The position numbers and the translations under genes are program-made. DNA of 64,000 nt from Candidatus Thiodiazotropha sp. (ex Myrtea sp. 'scaly one' KF741663) (GTDB lineage: Bacteria > Pseudomonadota > Gammaproteobacteria > Chromatiales > Chromatiaceae): NCBI GenBank assembly GCA_025655555.1, contig JAHXIQ010000002.1:744001-808000 (forward strand). Direction: 5' to 3'. The notes below the pieces were generated by a model. That model searched no databases. It was not told where the DNA came from and saw nothing but the letters and a program-made list of their open reading frames with translations. Below are positions 9,747-18,848 of the stretch, one piece after another (within the stretch, counting starts at the first letter, position 1; each line of letters starts with the position of its first letter).

Positions 9747-10574
9747 TCAGGAACGCCTGCGGTTTTTCTTTGATGGTTTACGGATCCGGCGCCAGCGGAT
9801 TAACCGTTTGATCATGAATTGCACCCTCTCTCCAAATGGCATGTTCTGAACAGGACAATCACTGTAGATGGAAGTGGGTGTTTTCGGGATAGTGCTCCAC
9901 TCATCGACAATCTGGCCGTCGGCCAGTTTAATCAGTCGGCTTGCCGCTTCTTTCACATCCGGATCATGAGATGAGATAAGAAATGTCGTCCCCAGGCGTT
10001 GATTGAGATCCTGCATCAGATGGATCAGGTTGCGACCCGTCTGGGTATCGAGATTGGCAGTGGGTTCGTCTGCTAGAATGATTTTTGGATCAGAGGCAAG
10101 CGCACGGGCAATGGCAACCCGCTGTTGTTGTCCGCCGGAGAGCTGGTCCGGTCTCCGATAGCCCAGGTGTTCGATTTCGACCTCTCGCAACCAATGATTG
10201 GCAATCTCCAGACTCTCTTCCTTGCTCTTGCCCTGTAATTGGCAAACATAGGCGATATTTTCCCGGGCGCTGAAAACTCGAATCAGGTTGTAGGCCTGGA
10301 ATACAAAACCGATGTTGTGCAGCCGAAAACGGGTGCGCTGGTCCTGTGTCATTTCAAGAATGTTTTGGCCGAATACCTCGACGCTGCCGCTGTCAGCCGA
10401 CTCCAGAGCGCCGATAATATTGAGTAGCGTGCTTTTTCCTGAACCGGAGCGACCTGCGAGAACCGCGAACTCTCCCTGTTTGATATCGAGATTGATGCCG
10501 TGCAGTGCCGGGTGTGGCATGGTGCCTACCCAGTAGCATTTATGCAGGTCATGTGTCTTGATGATGCTAGTCAT
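9747..10574 (-). CDS. ABC transporter ATP-binding protein, LolD/MacB type
   Basis: A 275-residue ATPase that would power the two FtsX-type permeases encoded upstream. Walker A is GRSGSGKST (41-49), the signature [11 protein letters not shown] starts at 145, Walker B is IILADE (165-170), the D-loop TANLD follows, and the switch histidine is H203 in ISSHD. The [10 protein letters not shown]-loop is typical of the MacB/LolD family, whose members drive periplasmic conformational work instead of moving solute through the membrane. About 45 residues extend beyond the usual LolD end and finish in a very basic tail ([16 protein letters not shown]). It is the last gene of the minus-strand operon, 20 bp after the second permease. 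Confidence 0.92.
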   Translation of the reverse strand: MTSIIKTHDLHKCYWVGTMPHPALHGINLDIKQGEFAVLAGRSGSGKSTLLNIIGALESADSGSVEVFGQNILEMTQDQRTRFRLHNIGFVFQAYNLIRVFSARENIAYVCQLQGKSKEESLEIANHWLREVEIEHLGYRRPDQLSGGQQQRVAIARALASDPKIILADEPTANLDTQTGRNLIHLMQDLNQRLGTTFLISSHDPDVKEAASRLIKLADGQIVDEWSTIPKTPTSIYSDCPVQNMPFGERVQFMIKRLIRWRRIRKPSKKNRRRS

Positions 10575-10594
10575 GGATGATCTTTCCGGCCCGT

Positions 10595-11845
10595 CTATTG
10601 GATGCGCAACGCTTGGCTGAGTGAGAGACGGGTGGCTTTCCAGGCAGGATAGACACCGGCCAGTAGGGCCGCTACCAATGTTGTGCCAAGTATACGGATC
10701 GCCGAATCGGTCGTCAGGTCCGGATAGATCACTGGGTTCATATAGAAAAATTGAAAGGCATTTGCATATCCTGAGAGGTCGATGCCGGATCCTGAAAGCG
10801 AGTAGACCAGCAGACTGCCCGCCAAATAGCCGAGGCTGGCGCCGATAAAGATCAAGAGTACGGCCTCTAAGAGTAGCATGGAAAATATCTGAAATCGGGT
10901 GGTGCCGATTGCCACGATGACGCCAAGCTCCTTATGTCTTTCATGAAGTGAGATCAGCATGGTATTGAGTATCTCCACCAGTACCAGGATCACCACCACA
11001 AGGATAATCACCAGGCCGTAGGCATCACTGAATTCCAGCCACTGCCGTACCATTGGGTCGAGTTCCTGCCAGGGCATGATTTCGTAGGTCTGGTCAGAGA
11101 GTTGTTGAGCAAAAAGGCGGACGACCAAGTCCGTATTTTCATGTCGATCAGCGCGTACAACGATATCGGTAATGGATTGGCCCATCTTAAGCCAGACTTG
11201 GGCGGTGTTGAGCGGGATCAGGGCGAGGGTACGGTCTATCTGAGGTGCGCCTGTTTCGAGAATTCCACGCAGATAGAAAACTTCGGAGACCATCTCGCCC
11301 GCAGGGCGCTGGGCCATCAAGATTACGCGGTCTCCCAGGCTGGCACCGATGGTATCGGCCACTGTCGCACCGAGTAGCAGGTCCTGTGACATGCCTGGCC
11401 TGAGCCAGGTTCCCTTGGTGACATGTTCATGAATCGACGTGACCCAGGTCTCCTGCTCCGAATCGGTGGCCATAATTTGAATACCGGCGCTGCCACCGCC
11501 CACAGAGGCCAGTCCCGAGGTACGGATACGTTGGGTCCAGCCGAGGATCTCCGGGTAACTCTGCATCAGCCGGGTTACTTCTTCCGGGTCGGTGATTCTG
11601 TCACGCAGGTTCTGTGAGGCTTCGAAGCCTTTCGCATGAATCTGCGCATGCCCTGTATAGCTGAGGATGAAGTTGGTTTTCATCTGACTCAGCCAACCGT
11701 CATTGAGTGCGCTCAGGAGGGTCAACACCGCAATGCCGAAGATCATGGTCAATAGTGTGATGGTGGTGCGGCGTTGGTTGCGCATCAGATTGCGCACGGC
11801 AAGCAGCAGATAGGTCATCAGTCCCAGTCGAGTGCTCTCAGCCAT
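10595..11845 (-). CDS. FtsX/LolE-type ABC permease (second of pair)
   Basis: A 416-residue permease with the MacB/LolC layout: an N-terminal helix after LLLAVRNLMRNQRRT, a periplasmic MacB-like domain of about 220 residues, then three C-terminal helices (LVIILVVVILVLVEILNTML, a LLLEAVLLIFIGASLGYL segment, and a last one before LLAGVYPAWKATRLSLSQ). The end motif PAWKATRLxxxQALR is typical of the family. Its start overlaps the end of the first permease gene by 8 bp. With the ATPase it should form a heterotrimeric LolCDE-like complex. The partner LolA-fold protein encoded in the same operon makes lipoprotein or lipid release the likely job; substrate not proven. Confidence 0.88.
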   Translation of the reverse strand: MAESTRLGLMTYLLLAVRNLMRNQRRTTITLLTMIFGIAVLTLLSALNDGWLSQMKTNFILSYTGHAQIHAKGFEASQNLRDRITDPEEVTRLMQSYPEILGWTQRIRTSGLASVGGGSAGIQIMATDSEQETWVTSIHEHVTKGTWLRPGMSQDLLLGATVADTIGASLGDRVILMAQRPAGEMVSEVFYLRGILETGAPQIDRTLALIPLNTAQVWLKMGQSITDIVVRADRHENTDLVVRLFAQQLSDQTYEIMPWQELDPMVRQWLEFSDAYGLVIILVVVILVLVEILNTMLISLHERHKELGVIVAIGTTRFQIFSMLLLEAVLLIFIGASLGYLAGSLLVYSLSGSGIDLSGYANAFQFFYMNPVIYPDLTTDSAIRILGTTLVAALLAGVYPAWKATRLSLSQALRIQ

Positions 11846-13082
11846 TACGAATGGCCTCCGCCGGTTGCAGAAGACTGGCGCGCCAAGCCGGGTAGAGACC
11901 GGCTGCCACTGAAGCGATCAAGATGGCGCTGATGGTGATGCCCAGGCGGTCAAGCTCTAGCTGTGGGTAGATCAGCGGGTCCACATAAAAGCGTGAGGTT
12001 GAACCGAGTAGGATAGAGAGATCGATACCGGTGACTCCAGTGAGGAGGACCGTGATCAAGCCCAGGATCAAGCCGGTGATGGTGCCGAGGATACCGATGA
12101 AGAGCGCCTCGGTGATCAGCAGCGCAGCCACTTCCTGCCGGGTTGTACCGATGGCCATGAAAACACCGAACTCCCGCGTTCGTTCGAGCATGGAGAGCAG
12201 CAGTGTGTTGAGTTCTCCTGCCACCACGATAAACAGCACCACACCGATGAAGAGATACAGGAAACCATTGTGTAGCGTGACCCACTCTTTCATGACTGGA
12301 AACATGACATGCCAGGGCATAATTTCCAAGGACTCATCCAGTAACTGGGCTTTCAGCGCTGAAACTGATTTATCAATGCTCTTCTGTGGAATGTTGATGG
12401 CAAAGGTCGTGACCTGGCCTGGCATATCGACCATCTCCTGCAGCGTCTCCAGGCTGGTTAACGCCATACCGCGATCGAGTCCCATTTCACCACTGGTGAT
12501 GATGCCGATGAGGGTGAAGGACTCTGCCACCATTACACCATAACGGTCGTAGCCGACAATGATGACTTGGTCGCCCAGTTTGACCCTGAGATTATTGGCT
12601 GTGGTGGCACCAAGGATCAGTGAGTAGCTGTCTTCAGGTTGAAGAAAGCGGCCGATGCCGATGCGTTTTTCCAGCTCTGTGACCCGGGGCTCCGTGATAG
12701 GGTCCATGCCGATCAACATCACACCTTCAGTGGTTTCGTCTGATGCTGCGAGACCGAAAGATTCCAGGCGCCTGCTAAAGTCATTTAAGCCGTTTTTCTC
12801 CAACACCTCTGTCACTTTTTGCGGATTTCGAATATATCCCGAAAGCTCAGGCTGCTGGAAAAATCCCTCGTGATGGATCTGCACTGAACCGATAATGGCT
12901 CTCTGAAAATTACCCAGCATGTTCTGGTGCAGTCCCTCGTTGAAACTCCAGAGAAAGATCAATGAGGCAAGGCCCACGGCAATGGCGCCGACAGTCAGCA
13001 GGGTTCTCGGCAGATGCCCGAGGAGATTTCGCAGCGCTACTGCCAATGTCATCCGATTGATTGGGTGGCGTGACGCAGGCAT
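11838..13082 (-). CDS. FtsX/LolC-type ABC permease (first of pair)
   Basis: A 414-residue permease, paralogous to the next gene. It has an N-terminal helix at about 27-47 after ALRNLLGHLPRTLLTV, a periplasmic domain, and three C-terminal helices (including YLFIGVVLFIVVAGELNTLL and ALFIGILGTITGLILGL) ending in GLYPAWRASLLQPAEAIR. It lies 12 bp downstream of a LolA-fold protein gene and overlaps the second permease by 8 bp. Two non-identical permeases with one ATPase mirror LolC, LolE and LolD. The genes are not called lolCDE because they sit with a non-canonical LolA relative and a complete canonical set could exist elsewhere. Confidence 0.88.
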   Translation of the reverse strand: MPASRHPINRMTLAVALRNLLGHLPRTLLTVGAIAVGLASLIFLWSFNEGLHQNMLGNFQRAIIGSVQIHHEGFFQQPELSGYIRNPQKVTEVLEKNGLNDFSRRLESFGLAASDETTEGVMLIGMDPITEPRVTELEKRIGIGRFLQPEDSYSLILGATTANNLRVKLGDQVIIVGYDRYGVMVAESFTLIGIITSGEMGLDRGMALTSLETLQEMVDMPGQVTTFAINIPQKSIDKSVSALKAQLLDESLEIMPWHVMFPVMKEWVTLHNGFLYLFIGVVLFIVVAGELNTLLLSMLERTREFGVFMAIGTTRQEVAALLITEALFIGILGTITGLILGLITVLLTGVTGIDLSILLGSTSRFYVDPLIYPQLELDRLGITISAILIASVAAGLYPAWRASLLQPAEAIRNG

Positions 13083-13094
13083 AAACGAGTCTGA

Positions 13095-13856
13095 CTAGGG
13101 CTTAGGTTTGGCACCCCTGACTTCAGGGGTAAAGAGAGAGTCTTTGAAACTGGCGTTGAATTCAATGGCTGTCAGGGTAATGACGGTCCGCTTACCTTCA
13201 CTGTCCAGTGGCCTCATGGTCCAGCGTGTGGGAATGACTCGCCCATCCATCTCTTGAAAGCGGTCGAATACCATGTGGCGGTTGGCCCTTGTTTTACAGT
13301 GGTATTCGAGCTCCAGAGGCATGCCGTCGGCCCGAATACGCTGTAGCAATTTCTTCCAGGTCACAGTTGCGGTCGGAGAAGGAATTGATTCGATGGTGAT
13401 AATGGCCTGATCACCTTCGCCTTCACGCTCGATGATCCGGTGGCTGTAATCATCGATCAGCGAGTCGGTTTCCAACAGGTCCTGGTTGTTGAAGTCGGAA
13501 CCCATCCAAGGATCCTGCATCATGGCAGGAGAGATATTAATCCGGCGTTTCAGCTTGGGCAGGTACATGGAGAGCGTATTGTCGACTTTGAGAAACACTG
13601 TGCCTTTGGTTTTGCGGGGAGAGAGAATTTCCATGCGGAATCGGTTGTCACGCATGTCATCATGGCTGCGAAATGTCATGCTGCGCTGCCAGTCGGGACG
13701 GATGATGTCGACCCGGTACTCGGCAACAGTTGCATCCGAGCGCATCAGTGCCTCGCTATTGCGCAGTAATTCGATAGCTTCCGGCTCGCTGGGTCCCGCC
13801 AGGGCATTGGCAGCCAGCAGTGTCAGCAGATAGAGTGCCTTGTGAAACAGTGACAT
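13095..13856 (-). CDS. Periplasmic LolA-fold (outer membrane lipoprotein-sorting-like) protein, second copy
   Basis: A 253-residue exported protein starting at ATG 13856, which gives a clean signal peptide (MSLFHKALYLLTLLAANALA). An upstream TTG at 13880 would spoil the signal peptide and has no ribosome-binding site. The mature chain has the LolA-like pattern: RSHDDMRDNRFRMEIL, then TKGTVFLKVDNTLSMYLP and LKRRINISPAMMQDPWMGSD, a segment typical of the lipoprotein-sorting family found beside ABC/FtsX or MMPL exporters. It is the first gene of the operon with two FtsX permeases and an ATPase, 12 bp before the first permease, and so is a likely periplasmic acceptor for what that complex releases. 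It is distinct from the 325-residue LolA-like protein at 3360. Confidence 0.78.
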   Translation of the reverse strand: MSLFHKALYLLTLLAANALAGPSEPEAIELLRNSEALMRSDATVAEYRVDIIRPDWQRSMTFRSHDDMRDNRFRMEILSPRKTKGTVFLKVDNTLSMYLPKLKRRINISPAMMQDPWMGSDFNNQDLLETDSLIDDYSHRIIEREGEGDQAIITIESIPSPTATVTWKKLLQRIRADGMPLELEYHCKTRANRHMVFDRFQEMDGRVIPTRWTMRPLDSEGKRTVITLTAIEFNASFKDSLFTPEVRGAKPKP

Positions 13857-14042
13857 GAGTAAATTGTGCTCCAGTCTCAAATAACTGAGTGATATATTTA
13901 GATTATAAGCATTTCATAATATATAGCCAACGGAATGGCTGGGTTTGTGACCCCATACGCCTGAATTCCCGGTGATTGGATCGATGGGATATGGGAGAAA
14001 ATCCAGAAATGATGGTTGCTGAAAGGGTTTGCGGAATTGTCT

Positions 14043-14627
14043 TTAGCGGCGGGTATGGAGTTGATTCATGGCTTGCTGAAGGCGTCCGGAAATCACATCT
14101 TCCATGCAATCTATGGCACGGTCTATGCCGTCCATGATCGCTTCACGTTCCACCTTAGATGGCCGGCCGAGTACAAAGTCTACCCCCGGACCTCGCCGGT
14201 TGGGTTGGTCGATGCCGATTCTCAAGCGATGAAATTCCCGGCTGCCCAGTGCGCTCATGATATCTCGCAGGCCATTGTGTCCGGCGTGTCCACCACCGGT
14301 TTTCAGGCGAATCTCGCCTGAGAGCAGATCCAATTCGTCATGGGCAACGAGGATTTCCTCCGGTGTAATGCGGAAATAGTTGGCCAGACTGGAAACGGAT
14401 TGGCCACTGCGGTTCATGAAGGTTGTTGGTTTTAATAGCCGGCATTCCTGACTATGGATCAATAGCTTACAGATTTGTCCGTGGTGTCTGGATTCGGTCT
14501 TGAAGAGCTGGTTGTGGCGTTGTGCGAGGCGGTCGACAAACCAAAAGCCGGTATTGTGTCGGGTCGCCTCGTAATCGTTGCCCGGGTTGCCCAGGCCGAC
14601 GATGAGTTTGATGGGGGGGGTAGTCAT
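14043..14627 (-). CDS. pth: Peptidyl-tRNA hydrolase
   Basis: This 194-residue enzyme releases tRNA from prematurely dropped peptidyl-tRNA. All key residues are present, offset by four from E. coli: N14, catalytic H24 (ATRHNTGFW), N72 (TTFMNRSG), D97 (VAHDELDL) and N118 (GGHAGHNGLRD). The gene lies 47 bp downstream of rplY, a common gammaproteobacterial pairing. The ychF gene that often follows pth is missing; the LolA-like/ABC operon follows instead. Confidence 0.98.
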   Translation of the reverse strand: MTTPPIKLIVGLGNPGNDYEATRHNTGFWFVDRLAQRHNQLFKTESRHHGQICKLLIHSQECRLLKPTTFMNRSGQSVSSLANYFRITPEEILVAHDELDLLSGEIRLKTGGGHAGHNGLRDIMSALGSREFHRLRIGIDQPNRRGPGVDFVLGRPSKVEREAIMDGIDRAIDCMEDVISGRLQQAMNQLHTRR

Positions 14628-14674
14628 GACGAAGGGGGCAACGGGAGGGCCGCTGCCCTCCCACTGCTAGAGGA

Positions 14675-15328
14675 TTATTCGGTCCCTTCCTCTCCGGTTT
14701 CAGCTTCACCTTCACCTGCCGCTTCGCTTTCCCCTTCCATTTCTTCCTCTTCACTTCTGTGAGCGGTGTGGATGGTGAGCACGATGGGGTCTTCAGCACT
14801 ATCGCTGGCAGCCAGTTCGACACCTGCAGGCAGCGTCAGCTCGGAAGCGTGAATGATGGCACCCATCTCCAGGCTGGACATGTCGATCTCAATGAACTCC
14901 GGCAGATCTTTAGGTAGACAGCTGATCTCCACGTCAGCCATGACGTGACTGGCTTGTCCTCCAGACTTGATGCCGGGACAGGTCTCTTCGTTGGTGAAGT
15001 GGATAGGCACATGCAGACGGATCTTCTCGTCAGCCTGCACGCGCTGGAAATCCACGTGCAGAATGAAGGGCTTGGCCGGATGACGCTGCAGATCTTTGAT
15101 GACCACGGTCTCAGGTTTGTCATCCAGTTTCAGTGTCAGCAGGCTGGAGTAGAAAGCCTCGTTTTGCAGTGCATGGATCATCTCATGGTGTAAGAGGCTG
15201 ATCATGGTTGGCTCTTTGTGAGCACCATAGACGATGCCCGGTACCTGACCGGAACGACGCAGGCGGCGGCTCGCACCTTTCCCTGTATCGATCCGAGACT
15301 GGGCAATAACTTCAAAATTGGCAGACAT
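14675..15328 (-). CDS. rplY: 50S ribosomal protein L25, long CTC form
   Basis: L25 binds loop E of 5S rRNA in the 50S central protuberance. The 217-residue product is the two-domain TL5/CTC form: an N-terminal 5S-binding barrel (about 1-90, ending HVDFQRV) and a C-terminal CTC domain with LPKDLPEFIEIDMSSLEMG and LTLPAGVEL. It ends in an acidic tail rich in Glu and Gly. A good ribosome-binding site (ACGGGAGATCGTC) precedes the ATG. The gene has its own promoter and a leader hairpin, and runs with pth. Confidence 0.97.
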   Translation of the reverse strand: MSANFEVIAQSRIDTGKGASRRLRRSGQVPGIVYGAHKEPTMISLLHHEMIHALQNEAFYSSLLTLKLDDKPETVVIKDLQRHPAKPFILHVDFQRVQADEKIRLHVPIHFTNEETCPGIKSGGQASHVMADVEISCLPKDLPEFIEIDMSSLEMGAIIHASELTLPAGVELAASDSAEDPIVLTIHTAHRSEEEEMEGESEAAGEGEAETGEEGTE

Positions 15329-15368
15329 GACGATCTCCCGTTAACTAATTGATTCGATTTAAGGAAAC

Positions 15369-15390
15369 GTCGCTTCGCGACCAAAGCGAC
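15369..15390 (-). promoter_or_regulatory. Leader hairpin upstream of rplY
   Basis: In the predicted 5' leader of rplY a perfect 7-bp stem GTCGCTT / AAGCGAC closes an 8-nt loop. It lies between the proposed transcription start (about 15415) and the start codon and could be an autoregulatory site for L25. Structure seen; role inferred. Confidence 0.4.
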
Positions 15391-15423
15391 GCACATACCG
15401 CTGAGAATGTGAGCGGACGCGCG

Positions 15424-15452
15424 ATTCTATCAGGATCTGGTTTTTTTTCCAG
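15424..15452 (-). promoter_or_regulatory. Predicted sigma70 promoter of rplY-pth
   Basis: On the minus strand, CTGGAA (15447-15452) and TAGAAT (15424-15429) are 17 bp apart. The -10 is followed by a GC-rich discriminator, CGCGCGTCCGC, as in growth-rate and stringently controlled ribosomal promoters. Confidence 0.6.
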
Positions 15453-15548
15453 TTCTGGATGGCTCTTTTCTATAAAGCAGCCTCGATTTGGGTGAATTGC
15501 TGTGAAAAACCACTTTTTTTGTAAATTATGAAACGATGTGGAGGCAGA

Positions 15549-16823
15549 TTAAACGAATGACGGGTAATCTGCCGGATAGGGCGCCCTTGCCACACCACTC
15601 TCCACTGCAGCCCTTGCAACAGCAGCAGATACACGGGACCTGAGTCGTGGGTCGAGTGGTTTCGGGATGATGTAATCGGGGCCAAAAGCCAGTTCTGTAA
15701 GGTCATAGGCTTCCAATACATCCTGGGGTGCTGGTTCATGAGTCAGGTCTTTGAGAGCGTGAACCGCAGCAATCTGCATATCTTCGTTAATGCGTGAGGC
15801 CCTTACATCCAGTGCGCCACGAAAGATGAATGGAAATCCCAGCACATTGTTGACCTGATTGGGATAGTCGCTACGACCGGTGGCCATGATGACATCATCA
15901 CGCACACTGGCCACAACTTTTGGACGGATCTCGGGGACCGGGTTGGAAAGGGCGAAGACAATAGGATTGGGCGCCATGCTGGCCAGCATTTCCCGACTGA
16001 CCAGGTTGGGGCCTGAAACGCCGATAAAGATATCGCAGTCCGCCATGGCATCTTCCAAGGTGCGTTTCTCAGTATCTGCTGCAACACCCCACTTGAAGGG
16101 ATTCAGGTCCTTGCGTTGGGTATGGATAATACCGCCGCGATCCACCACGAAGATATTGTTACGATGAGCCCCCATGCTGGTGAGCAGGCGGACGATGGCG
16201 ATACCCGCAGCGCCGGCACCCAGAATGGTGACTTTGGCGTCTTCCAGCGTTTTGCCCTGAAGTTCCAGCGCATTAATCAATCCCGCTGCGGCAATGATGG
16301 CGGTACCGTGTTGGTCGTCATGAAAGACCGGTATGTCGAGTTGTTCGATCAGGGACTGTTCGATTTCAAAGCAGTGGGGGGCAGCTATGTCCTCCAGATT
16401 GATACCGCCAAAAGTGGGGGCGATGCGCATGACGGTCTCGATGAACTCCTGAGGCCGCTTGGCATTCACTTCGATATCGAAGACATCGATGTCGGCAAAG
16501 TGTTTGAACAGCACCCCCTTACCTTCCATGACGGGTTTACTCGCCAGTGGACCCACATTGCCCAGGCCGAGGACAGCGCTGCCGTCGGTAATCACTGCCA
16601 CAAGGTTACCCTTGGCGGTATATCGGTAGGCGCTCTCCGGATCTTCGTGGATCTTGCGCACCGGCTCTGCAACACCGGGTGTGTAGGCCAGGGAGAGGTC
16701 GCGCTGGGTCTTGTTGGGCTTGGTTACATGGATCGCGATCTTTCCGGGTTGGGGTTGCTCATGGTATTCGAGGGCGGCTAGATTGATCTCGGCATCGAGT
16801 TCTTCGTCATGGCGATCAGTCAT
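15549..16823 (-). CDS. NAD(P)-dependent malic enzyme, short single-domain form
   Basis: Oxidatively decarboxylates malate to pyruvate. I chose ATG 16823 ([13 protein letters not shown], 424 residues) because GTGGAG lies just upstream; a longer TTG start at 16892 adds a Cys- and Arg-rich leader unlike the family. Visible motifs are the [12 protein letters not shown] segment, [20 protein letters not shown], the metal-binding [11 protein letters not shown], the Rossmann loop [15 protein letters not shown] and the late SNPVPEI. The phosphotransacetylase-like domain of long MaeB proteins is absent. It lies about 100 bp downstream of prs and ends 220 bp before rplY. Cofactor preference cannot be read from the sequence. 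Confidence 0.95.
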   Translation of the reverse strand: MTDRHDEELDAEINLAALEYHEQPQPGKIAIHVTKPNKTQRDLSLAYTPGVAEPVRKIHEDPESAYRYTAKGNLVAVITDGSAVLGLGNVGPLASKPVMEGKGVLFKHFADIDVFDIEVNAKRPQEFIETVMRIAPTFGGINLEDIAAPHCFEIEQSLIEQLDIPVFHDDQHGTAIIAAAGLINALELQGKTLEDAKVTILGAGAAGIAIVRLLTSMGAHRNNIFVVDRGGIIHTQRKDLNPFKWGVAADTEKRTLEDAMADCDIFIGVSGPNLVSREMLASMAPNPIVFALSNPVPEIRPKVVASVRDDVIMATGRSDYPNQVNNVLGFPFIFRGALDVRASRINEDMQIAAVHALKDLTHEPAPQDVLEAYDLTELAFGPDYIIPKPLDPRLRSRVSAAVARAAVESGVARAPYPADYPSFV

Positions 16824-16922
16824 GGATGTCTCCACGCATCTGGCGTATTTAGGAAGGTGAATGGGATACGAGCGGGCGCAGGATGCACGCAAAGCGTCAG
16901 GACGTACTGGAATGTCAGTAGC

Positions 16923-17876
16923 TTAGTCGATAAAGAGGGAGCTGACTGATTCTTCGTTACTGATGCGCCTCATGGTCTCTGCCAGCAGTTCAGCGATACT
17001 CACTTGACGGATATTCGAACATTGCCGGGCCTCGTCAGAGAGGGGAATGGTGTTGGTTACCACCAGCTCGTCCAGTTGTGAATTGCTCAGGTTGGTGACA
17101 GCGGGGCCTGAGAGTACCGGGTGGGTACAGTAGGCCAATACTTTCGCGGCGCCATGCTCTTTTAGTGCGGCTGCGGCCTGGCAGAGTGTACCGGCGGTGT
17201 CTACCAGGTCGTCGATCAAAACACAGCTGCGCCCTTCCACTTTGCCGATGATGTTCATCACCTTGGCCTCGTTGGGGCGGGGGCGTCGTTTATCGATAAT
17301 CGCGAGTTCCGCATCATCCAGGCGTTTGGCCAAAGCCCGGGCGCGGACGACACCGCCGACGTCAGGAGAGACAACGACGATGTCCGGGTGCTTCTGGCGC
17401 CATACATCACCCAATAAAATCGGTGAGGCATAGACGTTATCGACTGGGATATCGAAGAAGCCTTGAATCTGATCCGCATGCAGGTCCACCGTAAGAACAC
17501 GATCGGCACCCGCCGTGGCGATCATCTTGGCGGCAAGGCGTGCCGTAATCGGCACTCGTGCCGAGCGGGGACGGCGATCCTGGCGTGCATAACCGAAATA
17601 GGGGATGACTGCGGTGATACGCTTGGCTGATGACCAGCGCATGGCATCAATCATCACCAGCAGTTCCATCAGGTTTTCATTGGTGGGCGCCGACGTAGGC
17701 TGAACGATGAAAACGTCCCGTCCGCGTACATTTTCATGGATCTCCGCCATCACCTCACCATCGCTGAAGCGACCGACTTGCATCTTGCCGAGTGGGAGGT
17801 TCATATGGGTAGCGATTTCGCGGGTCAGTTCCGGATTGGCGTTACCGGAGAAGACCATCATGGCAGTGGCGGGCAC
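16923..17876 (-). CDS. prs: Ribose-phosphate pyrophosphokinase (PRPP synthase)
   Basis: Makes PRPP from ribose 5-phosphate and ATP for purine, pyrimidine, His, Trp and NAD synthesis. The product is 317 residues, a normal class I length. Motifs include the flexible-loop segment YARQDRR, the metal-binding [11 protein letters not shown] and the PRPP loop [12 protein letters not shown]. The start is GTG at 17876, with AGGGGA upstream; an in-frame ATG five codons later lacks a ribosome-binding site. The gene follows ispE and tRNA-Gln, a conserved gammaproteobacterial order. Its product also supplies NadC, encoded at 61927. Confidence 0.97.
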   Translation of the reverse strand: MPATAMMVFSGNANPELTREIATHMNLPLGKMQVGRFSDGEVMAEIHENVRGRDVFIVQPTSAPTNENLMELLVMIDAMRWSSAKRITAVIPYFGYARQDRRPRSARVPITARLAAKMIATAGADRVLTVDLHADQIQGFFDIPVDNVYASPILLGDVWRQKHPDIVVVSPDVGGVVRARALAKRLDDAELAIIDKRRPRPNEAKVMNIIGKVEGRSCVLIDDLVDTAGTLCQAAAALKEHGAAKVLAYCTHPVLSGPAVTNLSNSQLDELVVTNTIPLSDEARQCSNIRQVSIAELLAETMRRISNEESVSSLFID

Positions 17877-17915
17877 GATCTGTATCCCCTATATCATGGG
17901 TGGACGGCTATAAAA

Positions 17916-17990
17916 TGGCTGGGGCGGTAGGATTCGAACCTACGTATGCCGGGATCAAAACCCGGTGCCTGGCCGCTTGGCGACGCCCCA
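17916..17990 (-). tRNA. tRNA-Gln (anticodon UUG)
   Basis: A 75-nt tRNA with encoded CCA. The acceptor stem TGGGGCG / CGCCCCA, anticodon loop TTTTGAT with anticodon TTG, and T-arm GTTCGAATC are all clear. It sits between ispE and prs, where tRNA-Gln is conserved, and is probably processed from their common transcript. Confidence 0.97.
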
Positions 17991-17993
17991 AAT

Positions 17994-18842
17994 TTAGTGC
18001 TCATCGTGCTGGAGTCTTTCCAGCAGCGGGGAGCGATTGATGCCCCGCGCAACAAAACCTTCAAGCTCTGCCGGCAGCTGCTGATGAGCTGCCCTGGCAT
18101 GTTGTTCATCGGCAAAGGCGGCGAACACGCAGGCGCCGGTGCCGGTTAGTCGGGCGGCGGCAAACTGGTTCAGCCAGTCCAATGCCTCGGCCACCTTGGG
18201 GTAGCGTCGGCGAACCACGGGCAGGCAGTCATTGCGGCTGTCGCCCTCAAGAAAGTCGCGTATTTTGATCCCGGGTGAGTGGCGTGTCAAATCAGGTTGG
18301 CTAAAGATTTCTGCAGTAGAGACATGACAGTCAGGAATCAGAACCAGATACCAGGCGGTAGGTGGATCAATATCGACAAATTTATCACCGACACCTTCGG
18401 CCCAGGCGGCCTGTCCATGTATGAAAATTGGTACATCAGCACCCAATTGCAGGCCTATCGATTGCAGTTCGTGGCTTTCCAGGCCGCAACCCCATAGTTG
18501 GTTGAGGGCGACAAGGGTGGTCGCGGCGTCGGAGCTTCCACCGCCGAGTCCTCCCCCCATAGGCAAATGTTTACGGAGCTCAATGGTGGCGCCGATTTTA
18601 CAGCCACTCCTTTGTTGCAGGGCTATTGCGGCCTGGTAGCAGAGGTCTGATGTGGCCGGTACGCCGTCGATCGGATTATCAAGATGAATTTGGCCGTCGT
18701 CACGCAGATGAAAATCTAACTCATCACCTGTATCGAGGAACTGAAAGACTGTCTGCAGGGTGTGGTAGCCATCGGGTCTTCTACCCGTGATGCGCAGCAT
18801 CAGGTTCAGTTTGGCCGGCGCTGGCCAGGTCAGGTCCGACAT
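17994..18842 (-). CDS. ispE: 4-(cytidine 5'-diphospho)-2-C-methyl-D-erythritol kinase
   Basis: GHMP kinase of the MEP isoprenoid pathway, 282 residues. The N-terminal PAPAKLNLMLRITGRRPDGYH, here shown as PAKLNL and RPDGYH, is diagnostic. The ATP loop is GGGLGGGSSDAA and the C-terminal GHMP motif is LTGTGACVFAAF. It ends 4 bp before the mature tRNA-Gln 5' end on the same strand and begins 6 bp after the stop of the TPR lipoprotein gene. In related bacteria lolB lies between those two genes; here there is no room for it. Confidence 0.98.
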   Translation of the reverse strand: MSDLTWPAPAKLNLMLRITGRRPDGYHTLQTVFQFLDTGDELDFHLRDDGQIHLDNPIDGVPATSDLCYQAAIALQQRSGCKIGATIELRKHLPMGGGLGGGSSDAATTLVALNQLWGCGLESHELQSIGLQLGADVPIFIHGQAAWAEGVGDKFVDIDPPTAWYLVLIPDCHVSTAEIFSQPDLTRHSPGIKIRDFLEGDSRNDCLPVVRRRYPKVAEALDWLNQFAAARLTGTGACVFAAFADEQHARAAHQQLPAELEGFVARGINRSPLLERLQHDEH

Positions 18843-18848
18843 CCGGCT

